Positions 12,286-23,300 of a stretch of DNA of 64,000 nucleotides are shown here, in pieces. The notes beneath the pieces are model-generated. The model did no database searches. It worked only from the letters and a program-made list of their open reading frames with translations, and was not told the origin of the DNA. The stretch's first letter is position 1, and each line of letters starts with the position of its first letter. The stretch covers positions 1,116,001 through 1,180,000 of the forward strand of contig JAQMRL010000022.1 in NCBI GenBank assembly GCA_035578175.1. The letters run 5' to 3'. The DNA comes from Catonia carolina (lineage: Eukaryota > Arthropoda > Insecta > Hemiptera > Achilidae). A program made the translations under genes and the position numbers.

Positions 12286-13551
12286 AAATAATATATCAGC
12301 AAGAGTTTATTGTTTCTTACCTTCCTATGCTCCATATTTTATAGTGTACAATGTTCCCTAGCCAAAGGCAGTTGCTTTTCATGACTATCAAAATAAATAT
12401 AACATAGTTTTCACATTTGAGCTTCTTGATAGACTTAAAAATGGTGAACATTTAGCCTCAGTGGCAAGGTTTGTTTGAGTAAATTAATGAGTTGACAGTT
12501 CATTACTTAACTTTCCAGTGAGAAAAAGTTACGGCTGTATGTTGATTATAAGATTGGAAAAATGGAAGCTAAAATATTTGGATTGAAGGTAACACCCACT
12601 AAAGAATGCCTCAAGTCCTGTTTTAATTTGAGAGAAAACACAGAATTTATGCAGTATATATAAATTATAATTAAAATATATATATGCATTCTTTAAACCA
12701 CTAGTAAATATGGAAAACAGTACATACTTACCAATTATAGTGTTATTCTACGAAAAATGAACATCTTCACTAATTTTCTTTAAAAATTCAGCATTTGAAA
12801 CATTCTACTGTCACCATGGCAGATAAAGAATAGTCAATTCCAAGTCTTATTCTTATATTTAGAACAGTCTTGCCAACTTAATTGGATTGTTGCCATATTC
12901 AATTTGTGAGTTCATACATTTTTGTATAATTCCATATTTGTAATTAAAATAATACCTTTCCAAAATCTCAATTTAATTTATTTCTAACATTTATAAAATT
13001 ATTCATTATGTTTGTTCTTGTATGTTGATTCCTGTGCATGTGTTCAGTTACATTGGAAAATTTATTATTTCCTCTTTTATAGTTAAAAAAAATGTTCTGT
13101 TAACAGTCTCTTGAATGATCTGGTGGTTTTTTCTAAATTTAATTATTTATACGTACAATGATATACACTTTTCAATTTAACAGAAGATTTCAATTTTTAG
13201 ATTTAATACAAATTAAATTTAATAAAAAACTGGGGTCTATTATGCTATTTTATATTTATTTTTGTCATACATATCAGTAATTCTATTTATTTTATTATTT
13301 ATGTAATTATAAGTAATGTATTTATTATAATTTTTGTTTACTTTTTTTGGTAATAAATATGTTTTTATGTTCAGTTTTGTATAAGTATTTACGAAAATAT
13401 TTTGGTATCCATTATTCTTACAATTTCTTTAATATAATTTATTTCTTCATCAAAATTTTCTTGTTCTTATTTCTCCTGTTTTAAAAGAAAATGACAATGT
13501 GCATTTTATACTCAAAAGCGAAGTGGTGTTTACTGTTAACCATATTATTGG
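12286..13551. other. Intergenic AT-rich DNA
   Basis: No gene or repeat recognised. Confidence 0.4.
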
Positions 13552-13722
13552 TATTTTTTTTTAACGTCAGACTGTTCTGCAATTACTGCTAAAGCAGACT
13601 GTGAAGGATGAAATGATTTTTTGTAACATATGAAAATATGCCGTGCCTGAATTGGATTTGAACCAAAGATCGCAAGATGAAAGGCGAGCACTTTACAAAC
13701 TACACCAATTGCTGGTGGTTTG
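13552..13722 (-). repeat. tRNA-derived SINE (minus strand)
   Basis: In reverse complement: a tRNA-like head with TGGTTCAAATCCAATTCAGG (box B region), then GGCATATTTTCATATG, CATTTCATCCTTCACAG, and a tail TGACGTTAAAAAAAAA. Same family as 17890-18068 and 20798-20985. Confidence 0.75.
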
Positions 13723-14149
13723 AAGAATCTGTATATTAATAACGAGCAGGTTTTTTTCAACATGATTTTAACCACCTAAACCTTCAACGATTTTCCCTAA
13801 AGTGGGCTTAAATGAATCATCTGAGTACATTTGCAGAAAACTAATCAAACAGAGCAAGCACAGTGAAATACTGCTTGCCTCCCTGTTGTGTAACAGGGAG
13901 TTCTTTTAAAATATAGTTTTTTCATGCTGAATTATAGATTTTATATTGTACATAATGAGTAATACTGCGCCGCAGATGCAACCACTATTTAGATTTATGT
14001 ATTTTGTAATAGTTAATGGGTGCTTGGGGGCTCAATTTATAGAAAATCACACAGAAAATTGTAAAATCTTAATTTTTATTGATTGAACAAAAAAGTATTT
14101 AGAAACTAGATGAACATAAACTATAATTATTGTTAAATCATTATGGCCA

Positions 14150-14310
14150 GCCCGTGGTGTAGTGGTCAGTGCAACTGGCTACTATGCCAGGGTCCCGGGT
14201 TTGATTCCCGGTCAGGTCTGGCATTTTTTCATCTGTAAATCACCACATATCATTACCTACGCACAAGCCCAAGGCTTATGTAGGCATCATCACTCAATAA
14301 TAATAAAAAA
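14150..14310 (+). repeat. tRNA-derived SINE (plus strand)
   Basis: Head GTGGTGTAGTGGTCAGTGC, with an anticodon-like stem CTGGC/GCCAG and a perfect T-arm CCGGG-TTTGATT-CCCGG, followed by GGCATTTTTTCATC and a tail with (AATAATAAT)A-rich sequence. It is a SINE rather than a tRNA gene because the non-tRNA body follows directly and the same pattern recurs across the window. Confidence 0.7.
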
Positions 14311-15502
14311 AAAGTTATGTAATATTTTCCGTTACTATGATTAATTAATATTGGAAATACTTACATTATGGTCTCCAAGTAAACTCAAATCGTGGTTCAA
14401 TTTTACCCATTAACACATTCACTGCTTTTGTGGTAATTAATAAACTGACCAAAATAACTGAAATTTTTTTTTGTTCAATACTTACCTTTTGCAGGTATAT
14501 AACTGTCTGGTATAGAGAATGGTGTTTTGACATCATGTGTGGCGAATACATGACGTTTATTGTTTGGGATCACCAGTGATCCATCCACTCCTGGACACGT
14601 CACTCGCGTGCCAGAATGTTTATTTATGGGTCTGTACTGTTTACTTCTTACTAATAATGCACCAATTTGCCAAAACTATTTAAACTGATAATACTAAAAA
14701 CTATTGTACACTTATAACTGTCCTTATTCCCTAAATATTTCCTGTCAAAATTTAAAACTAAATACTAACACGGTATACATGTAACACTATATACACTACA
14801 CACATGTTTTTACACTATATACTTATAATTTAACATGATATGCTTGAAAACATTTTACAGGGCAAAGCCCAGGTTGATCGGGACAGGTGGAGCAATAATA
14901 GCTGGAAAGTTTCAGTATTTTTATTCTTCAGACTTTAGCGACACCTCTTCTGTTTCAGTCGGCCTCTCCCAACTTTTTCTTCAAATCTTGACATTTCATG
15001 ATTGATTTTTCCTGATAGCTCCTAGGTGTAGAAATTGGAGCCTCTTGAACTGACGGTAAAAGCTCTACTATAACCTGCAACCTGAAGTCGTACAAGGACA
15101 AAGTTTTCTTGTTATTTTTACGTGCATTCATATTGTATAAAATGTAACTATTTACAAGCAGCATCTATTAAACATGTATAAATACTTTTTTATACCAGCG
15201 CAATGTTTTACGCTCGCACGGGTAGTATGAAAGCATCTGATCACCCTGGTCGACACCTTTCATGTAAGCGTTGTAACTTACTGGGTAACGGTTTGGTTGT
15301 TTCTTTTTTGTTTGGACATATGTGATCATTTCATTTTTGTCCTCTGTGGAGAAATATGTTACAACAGGCTTATCTTTCCACTAGCCCACCATGATGCCAT
15401 CAGTGTATTGGTACTCAGTTTCACCTTTTTCAATTTAGCAGTGATAACACTTTTTGGGTTGTGCTTCCTGACAGCTCGTAACGTTCCTGTACAGTACAGA
15501 TA

Positions 15503-15761
15503 TCAGATGAATTAATAGCGAGTGAGAGGGTAATAGGGAAGTGAGTGGGCGCATGCACCCAAAGATCTTTACCGTTAAAATCCAGATCTGAAAACATACT
15601 ACAGTCGATATTTTGCTTATTAGTTTACTGCATGCATAAACGCTTGCTCACAACAATGAGTAAAATTAAACAATGTTATTGGAATGGCGCGTATGGCTTG
15701 TGCGAGTAAGAGCGTTATGCATTCTCTCATTCCCACAGCTAGGGGACTTTAGTTCGTCTGA
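15503..15761 (+). mobile_element. MITE with TCAGAYGAAYTAA ends, copy 1
   Basis: Left end TCAGATGAATTAATAG, right end TTTAGTTCGTCTGA. The same ~260 bp sequence occurs inverted at 35727-35994: both share GTTTACTGCATGCATAAACG, GCTTGTGCGAGT and TTCCCACAGCTAGGGGACTT-like segments. It lies inside the piggyBac pseudogene. The target duplication is uncertain (ATA on both sides here). Confidence 0.75.
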
Positions 15762-15924
15762 ATACTGTACATGTTGTTTGCTAGTAGTGTACTTGCAAGA
15801 CTAACACTATTATAATAGTTGTCCATGTACACTGTATGGCTGCGGTTGAATCTTTGTTGTAATTAATACATTACAACTTTATTTGTATGATTTTTTTCCA
15901 CCCAACACGTCAACTTTACCTGCG

Positions 15925-15990
15925 TACACAATGAATTTAAAATTTAAATTTAAATTAATTTAATTTAATTTAAAATTTATTTGGGGAATA
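15925..15990. repeat. AATTT-type low-complexity run
   Basis: A run of AAATTTAAATTTAAATTAAT-like units, inside the piggyBac remnant where the transposase centre is missing. Confidence 0.8.
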
Positions 15991-17250
15991 AATTCTATGC
16001 ATCGTGCTGTTGAAGTGGTTATATTTTTTGTAGTCAATCAGTAGACTCAGTAGTTTTTGCAAAATGTAGGCACCTCAATATAACAAGAAACTGATTGCAG
16101 GGCACATATTCAGGAAAACATGGCAAATTAAATAACCTGTGTGTTTTCCAATAATCTTGAAGACGACTGATTCTTATAGTTCCTGAGTGCAGCAATAAAC
16201 CAATAAAAATTTTTAATTCTGGTACTGTCAAATCTTTGAATTTGCATATCCGCGAAGAAGGATTATTTTATCAACGGACTACTAAATAATTCAAGAGCAT
16301 ATCTGTTTGTTTCCTTTACAATATTTTCAAAAAAGACTATATCTGCCAACACATAGAAATAATCTATAAGAGTTGCATCTATGGGGAAAGGATGAAGAAT
16401 TTCATGCTCTCCGATAAATGGGATGTCTTTTAGCCCTGATGTCTCGTTGGACCAAATCGGATTTAACTCTACACCGCAATCTTTATCAGCTGTCATATCG
16501 TCCTTGGTCTTATCATCACTCAAACCCAAAACAGTATCAAAATTTTCGTCTAATTCTTCCTCGTTGTCACTAGAATTGTCATTCAAACAGGATGTGGAAG
16601 CCATGTTGATAAATCGGAACAGATAGTAAATTGAAATAACGTTTACAAAATAATGTTCAAACTACACAAATATTAACACAAAACTACATTTACAATATTG
16701 ATAAAGGAATGATATAAAAGAAACATGCTTTTTGTCTTATGCGTAAGACAAAAAGGGAAACAAAAAAAGGTTGACAGGACAGACTAAACAAGGGTAAAAA
16801 AGGACAGGGGTCATGAAACAAAAACTGCTAGACTGAAAACACTAAACACACCATGAAAGCCACAGTTAGACTGATGCATAAAAACTACAAGTGACATATG
16901 AATCTCATGTGACTCCCCCGCCATTTGGGACAGATGCCTATGGATCACATGAGATCCATGCCGCAGTGAATGTGTTAACAAACTTATCCTTTGGATTTTA
17001 AAAAAAGCTAAATAAGTTTGGTTTAAATTGCATGAAAATGATAGATGCTAGGGTATCAACAGACAAAATACGTACATGAATTTTAGCAAACTTTTTTGGG
17101 GAACCATGTCACGGTGATGCATTATATAGCCAATTTCTTAAAAAATACCTATTAAAAACAAGAATTGAGAGACTCATGAGCAAACATTAATGTTTAAACA
17201 CATCAGGTAAATAAAACAGCAATATAGAAAATACAATTTAAAACGTCAAG

Positions 17251-17256
17251 TTTATT
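17251..17256 (-). promoter_or_regulatory. APC5 polyadenylation signal
   Basis: A canonical AATAAA on the minus strand begins nine bases after the APC5 stop codon, implying a very short 3' UTR if used. Confidence 0.55.
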
Positions 17257-17264
17257 TCACTATG

Positions 17265-17375
17265 CTAACTAGTCACAGGCAAGCACTTTGTAGGGTACAA
17301 TTCATCCAGCTGTCGAAATTCCAATGCGTATTTATTTCTTTCATTATAACAACATATTTCATGGCTTAAAAGTGC
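17265..17375 (-). CDS. APC5: APC5 exon 14, terminal (residues 810-845 and stop)
   Basis: Acceptor TTGTTTCAG; stop TAG at 17267-17265. Encodes YNERNKYALEFRQLDELYPT, matching the human C-terminal ERNRCAMLFRQLHQELPS. Confidence 0.92.
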   Translation of the reverse strand, partial: ALLSHEICCYNERNKYALEFRQLDELYPTKCLPVTS

Positions 17376-20300
17376 CTGAAACAAATACAATAACAGAAAG
17401 TTAAAAAATTTAACCATTTTATAGAACACTATAATACATCCAGACTTCCTCATATAGGTGCCGATAATCATAACTGAAACAGTTAAGTTAAAGGCCTTAG
17501 AAAATTAAACAGTAGTTTTACAGAAGAAGCAGAATTTAGTTAGGAAAAAGATACTGAGCAAAAACCTTTAGGAATCTGAACCAATTTTTCTAAAAGCTCA
17601 AGAGAATATATAGAATATAATGGTAGACATTACATAATGTAAAAACCACCAAATACACAATAGATGATTTTCACCTGATTAAAAAGTCAATAGGTACTTT
17701 CGGGTATCATGTATTCCTTCATCTTTTGTAGGAATACAAACACATCAATGCATACATACTTTCATCAATTATTTGTCATGACAAATGACTTTTTTAATCA
17801 GGAAAATGTTTGAAAAAATTGTTGATACTATCTAACACTCGACTTTTTCACCTTTGGTAACATTTTCACAAATGCAAATTTTATTTTATTATTTTTTTTT
17901 TTTGGTTTAACGTCAGACTTTTTTTGCAATTACTGCTAATGGAGACTGTGAAGGATGAAATGATGTTTTGTAATGCATGAAAATATGCCGTGCCTGAGTG
18001 GGATTCAAACCAAAGACCGCATGATGAGAGGTGAGCACGTTACCAACTACGCCAATGCGCCGGCAAATCTTTAGAACAGCAGTTCAACTTATCATGGGAA
18101 TCAACCTATATTTTGTTAAATGAGGACCCACTTGGCGCTATCTCTAAATCACCATCATCATCCTTCTCTTCTTTGTTTTCTTGGGTCAGATCCAACACAA
18201 TTCTTTTCCATCTTTCTCTATCATGGAACCATCTGTCCTCCATTGCTCCCTTGGCTTTGCATCTTTTTCCCAACTCATCCCTAATTAACCCATCAAATTT
18301 ACACTTAATATTTTTTTCTCTATCTCCTCAAAGTATAGCATTGTTTTAGACAACCTACCTTCCTCTGTCCTACTGGCGTGACTAAAACACTGTAGCTTTG
18401 TTCGTTCAACTTCTTGGTAGGCTGTTTATTCCCAATTGTTGGAGAGAACAAAACTAATTGTTCCCCAATTATTATTTTCACTATCCCCTCTTATCTTTCC
18501 TAATATATTCCTCTTTGAATTTCAAGTTTTTTTTTGTATTCATCATGAAAATTATTATGCCATAAGATATATATAGATAAGTTCTGTTAGCCTTTACATT
18601 TAAAAAAAATTCTTTCTTGATTTCTACTCTCCGCCATGGCACAAAATATACATTTTATTGTCTTTAAATGTTCAATAAAAATAAACTTGTTTATTGACAA
18701 TTATTTTATAGATCTTACAGTAATTTTACAGGGTCTGGCAGATTAATCTGACGATTTTGTATTCATTGGTACGTTGGCAACACTGTGAATAGGAAGTTGG
18801 TACAGTTGTTACGGGGTAGCGCTAATACTACCATTTTAGTAGCCATCATGAGTTGGTCGTGTGAGCACCGTGCTTTTGTGATTGAAGCGTATTTCAAAAA
18901 CAATGATTCTGTTATTGCTACGCAGCGTTTATTTCATAGACATTTTCATTTAAATTGAAATGCATCTGTTCCAAGTAGGAATACGATATTGCTGTGGGTG
19001 AAAAACTTCCGTTTAACATCATCTGCTTTGAAACTGAAACCAACAGGATGAAAGCGTAGTGTGAGAACGCCTGAAAACATTGAGGCTGTAAGGTTGTCTG
19101 TGTCGCAGTCTCCATGGCGTTCCGTAGTGAAGCATGCAGCCGCAGTAAGAATGTCTGACCGAAGTGTGAGAAGAATCTTTCATGATGACCTTCGATCCAT
19201 CCATACAAGATGATGTTCGTGCAACAACTTACTGAAAATGACTACGCGTCTCGCAAAGCAGCATGTGAGCTAATTCTCGAAAATGTCCACCAAGACCCCA
19301 TAATGCTTTCAAGCGACAAGGCACATTTTCATATGTCTGGATATGTTAACAAGCAGAATTTTCGGTATTGGGCCGCTGTTAACCCACGAGAAGTTCACAA
19401 GCGACCACTTCATAGTGAATACGTTACAGTATGGTGTGCAATTTCAAAATTAGGCATAATAGGCCCACATTTCTTTGAGGAGGCAGATCGCAGAGTAACA
19501 GTAATGTCTCATCGGTATGTAACAATGTTACACAACTTTTTGATACCAAAAATTATTGACCTTGGATCGAATGAAATGTTCTTCCAACAAGATGGCGCAA
19601 CCGCTCATACGGCACGAATTTCCATGGATGTTTTACGGGAAACTTTTCCAGGACGTCTAATTTCACGACACAGCAATATTCCATGGCCAGCACGATCACC
19701 TGATCTACCAATTTGTGATTATTTCCTTTGGGGCTATCTCAAAGACAGAGTTTACCGTGTTCGACCAAGTTCAATTGCGGAACTCAAGACCGCCATTCAG
19801 CGAGAAATTGCAGCAGTTTCACCAGCGATGGTTGAACGAGCGACAAGAAATTATCGTATGAGGTTGAATGAGTGCATGAGGAACAATGGGAAACATTTGG
19901 ATGACATAATTTTCAAATGAAATATTCAAGTGAACAATTGAAATGCTGTAAGTAAAATTGTATAATTTTAATTTTCATTTGACCCATTAAACTTGGTTGT
20001 ACTATGAATCGTGCTTTTTTTATTGACGCTCCAAAATCGTCAGATTATTCTGCCGGACCCTGTAGTATTGACGATATTAATAGTAATTTATAATACATAA
20101 AATAGAGATACTGTTCCAAAAGTTTGATTAATTGAGCAAAGCAGGTAAATATACAAAGTTTTGTTATTTTTATAAAATTTGTGCAACATTGGATGGCTTT
20201 CTAAAATCATACAGTAAATATAAATACAATTAAAAGTAAAAATCAATGATTTTACAACTCTTTGTGGATTCTTTTTTTCAAACAGTTTCCTTTACTGGTG

Positions 20301-23300
20301 GCCTTCTCTTGAAGTGGCATTATTACAATCGGATCCCTTAGTCATGTTCACCCTCTGAAGTACCTTTTGCTGTTGACTTATATACTAACTAATTTTGTTC
20401 TATAACATAATAAGAGTTTCATGACACATTTATGGTAATAGAGGTTGAAAAATGTATACAAAATAAATTAAACAATATACCTGTAGGTAAACAGTTTCTT
20501 TAACTTTACTATATGCTTCAACTTTTCTATAACTCGATTTAGCTTTATCAAGCAAACTGATGGCTTCGTTAATAACTTCATTCTAAAAATATAAAAAATT
20601 AATAGAGTAGGTTTTAACAAAATATTAATAAAAACTATGTAAATTGAATATCTTCACCAATTTTGTAGGTATTGTATGCTGCACAATTTAAAGCATTCAA
20701 AGAGTGTATTTCAAGTGCATCAAAGTGGGAGTAATTGAAAAGGATGTAGCAAACAAACATTTTAATTTTGAAGTGTACAAAATGGGGAAAAAAAGCCGGC
20801 CGCATTGGCGCAGTTGGTAACGTGCTCGCCTATCATCATGCGGTCCTGGGTTCGAGTCCCACTCAGGCATGGCATATTTTCATACGTTACAAAATATCAT
20901 TTCATCCTCATTACACACAGTTACACCCCAACATTGTCGCTAATGACCACAGCAGTTGATGCGACGTTAAATAAATAAAAAACAAGATAAAAAAAGAAAA
21001 AAAAATGGGGAAAAAAGAAAATTTGTTTACACTTTTATTTAAAAATAAAAAATTATTTTATCAAAAATTACACTTTATAATTATAGTGAATTATTAATAT
21101 TCAATATTAAAATTAATTAATTAATTAATCATTCAAATATGCAATAATTCCTTAGTAGCTGAAATAGATAACAGATATGAAAAAAACTTTCTTGTAAAAT
21201 TAAAACAAAGTAAGTAGGTTACTAGAAATAGTCAATTAAGTTTTCAACCTTTAATGCAAACACACTTTTAATAGTTTGCTCTACCTCTCCTACCATTTAA
21301 GCATAGAAGATACATTTAAGCACAAAGAATCACAAAATATTCCGTCCAAAAAATCGACAGAACTTTTTATACTTTTATTGGTTTATATTTATGTATTGTG
21401 TATTCAATTTTCCAAATAAATATTCTAAATTTGAGGTAGTGCTAAAGAAGAGTCATTAATGATAATTATTACCAGTGCTTTTTTGAAGAGTTGTCATTTG
21501 CTCACAATTTGAAGAGTTACTTTGTTTTATCTTGATTAAAAATAGTAGTAGAAACCTATACACTCAGCAAAAAAATTTCTGTAGATATTTTAAAGAAGAT
21601 TAGACCTGGTGGAGGAGACGCCATACTATAAAAATTTGATCAAATCACATAGTACCCAATTGACCACAAAGAAGCGGAAAGTTGGTGTAAGGGTCTATAT
21701 ACACAAACAATGGGAAATGTGCGCTGAAAACCTGAGGCGCTACCATGCTAATAAGAAACTTAAAGCGGCTTCCAAACAGGCTAGTGATCCATTGAGGTCT
21801 CAAAAGTTAAAAAAAGAACATTAGAATTCGGTAAAAACCAAAAAGTTTAAGAATTTACTACTTAGTTCAAATAATACAAAAACAACCCATTTTTTGGTAA
21901 AAGAGAAACACATCCAGAATTTACTTACTTTTGCGTCAGATCCAGGCGTGGCAACAGAAGCAACTTTACATTGAACAAATAACAATAATGCAGATGCTTG
22001 ATCATACTGACTGCCATGTGACAATACAACCAGCAATGATTGGTCCATCAATTTTAAAGCCTGATTCGGTAAACCCATTTGCAACTGAAATTTTAAAATG
22101 AATTAATCAATTGTTAATTAGATTAATAAAATAGTTTACTTACTTAACATACTTGATTGAAAACAATAAGAATATTTAGAAGCAAAAGAATGAAACACAA
22201 CTTTGGATACAACAAAATTAAACTGAATTACAATATTTTCATTTTATTAACAATACAGTAGAATCTCAGTAGTCTGGCCTGTTCGGGACCGAGAGGGTGC
22301 CGGATTACTGAAAATGCCGGATTCCTGGATGTGTTTGAATTTTGGAACTATAAATTATATATTTAAACAAAAAATGAATATGCATTGATTATGTGATTTT
22401 AAATTAATTAATTAAAAAAGATTTGCTGAGTACTTCTGTAGTCATTGTACTAAACATAATTATTGGCTATTGACATCGCCTAGTGCGGTGTGGGGGTGCT
22501 CGTGTTCTGAGAATTATGTTTCATTATCAATTCAGCATGAAGTATAGAGTACGACCCAGTTCTGGGTTTTGGATAAAATGCCAAAAATTATTCCATTTAA
22601 CAGTAATTAAGGTCTGCTTATTCATTTTTTTAATCAAATCCTAAACATACACGTTATATTAAATCCACCATAATTAGGTCGAGTTGATTTTCCTAATTCA
22701 ATTTAAATCTTTTACCAAAATCTGTCCTGGGTGAGGTTTCATACTTTTAGGACTAATATTTTAAGGGCTGGATTATTGGAGGTGCCGGACTACCGAGATT
22801 CTACTGTACTTCATTAAAATGCATCCAGCGGATTGTAATTAATCCTAAAGTAAATTATTGTTAGTTTTTACAACTGCTTAAATTTTTCTCTACCTAATAT
22901 TCTTTACCATACTTAGATGTTTTAGAGGATTCACCGTCAGAGTATATAAAACACATAAACTGAAACTATTTCTATTTCATATAATGAATTTATTTAAAAA
23001 TTTCACCAATCTTCCTTTTAAACTGTGTCACCGCGTATTTTGTATTTAGTACATATGTTTCAATTAGTACAAATCAAGTTTCACTTGATAAGCAAAGAAC
23101 ATTTTTTGAAACTCGAATGGATCCCACTAGGTTCAATCACAATTTTAATACAGTTTTTTATGTTTTGATGTGCTGCACGGTTCCATGCTACAGAATATAG
23201 TATTTAAGTACTGTATTTGTAAACCAGTGACTGAAGACATCTTCTGGAAAGATTTTAATAAAATTAGTTCCAATTTTTGTGTTTTATACACTCTGATGAT

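Larger units (their letters stand above)
14955..16604 (-). pseudogene. piggyBac transposase pseudogene
   Basis: Pieces read on the minus strand in order. 16604-16263 is the acidic N-terminus (MASTSCLNDNSSDNEEELDE) and the start of the DDE_Tnp_1_7-type domain (FFENIVKETNRYALE). 16231-16034 continues with LKIFIGLLLHSGTIRISRLQ. After a gap holding a MITE and an AATTT-rich run, 15500-15240 resumes with DGIMVG, WKDKPVVTYFST and, further on, MKGVDQGDQMLSYYPCERKT, the region of the third catalytic Asp. 15164-14955 gives NSYILYNMNARKNNKKTLSL and the C-terminus. Stops, frameshifts and loss of the central catalytic block make it inactive. The C-terminal Cys-rich finger typical of piggyBac is not visible here. 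Confidence 0.85.
14414..16974 (-). mobile_element. piggyBac-family transposon, decayed (2561 bp)
   Basis: Flanked on both sides by TTAA (14410-14413 and 16975-16978), with inverted termini CACATTCACTGC at 14414 and its reverse complement GCAGTGAATGTG ending at 16974. It contains a broken piggyBac transposase on the minus strand (14955-16604) and an unrelated small MITE (15503-15761). The TTAA duplication and TIR length fit piggyBac precisely. It lies just downstream of APC5, about 290 bp beyond its stop codon. Confidence 0.88.

Noticed and set aside
14150..14225. Possible functional tRNA gene
   Set aside because: Boxes A and B and a perfect T-arm are present, but the acceptor and D arms pair imperfectly and the same head is repeatedly joined to a common non-tRNA body (GGCATTTTTTCATC) elsewhere in the window, so it is a SINE.
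19210..19920. 236-codon frame as a domesticated transposase
   Set aside because: It sits between intact TIRs with TA duplications and lacks its N-terminal half through stops and a frameshift; no sign of domestication.
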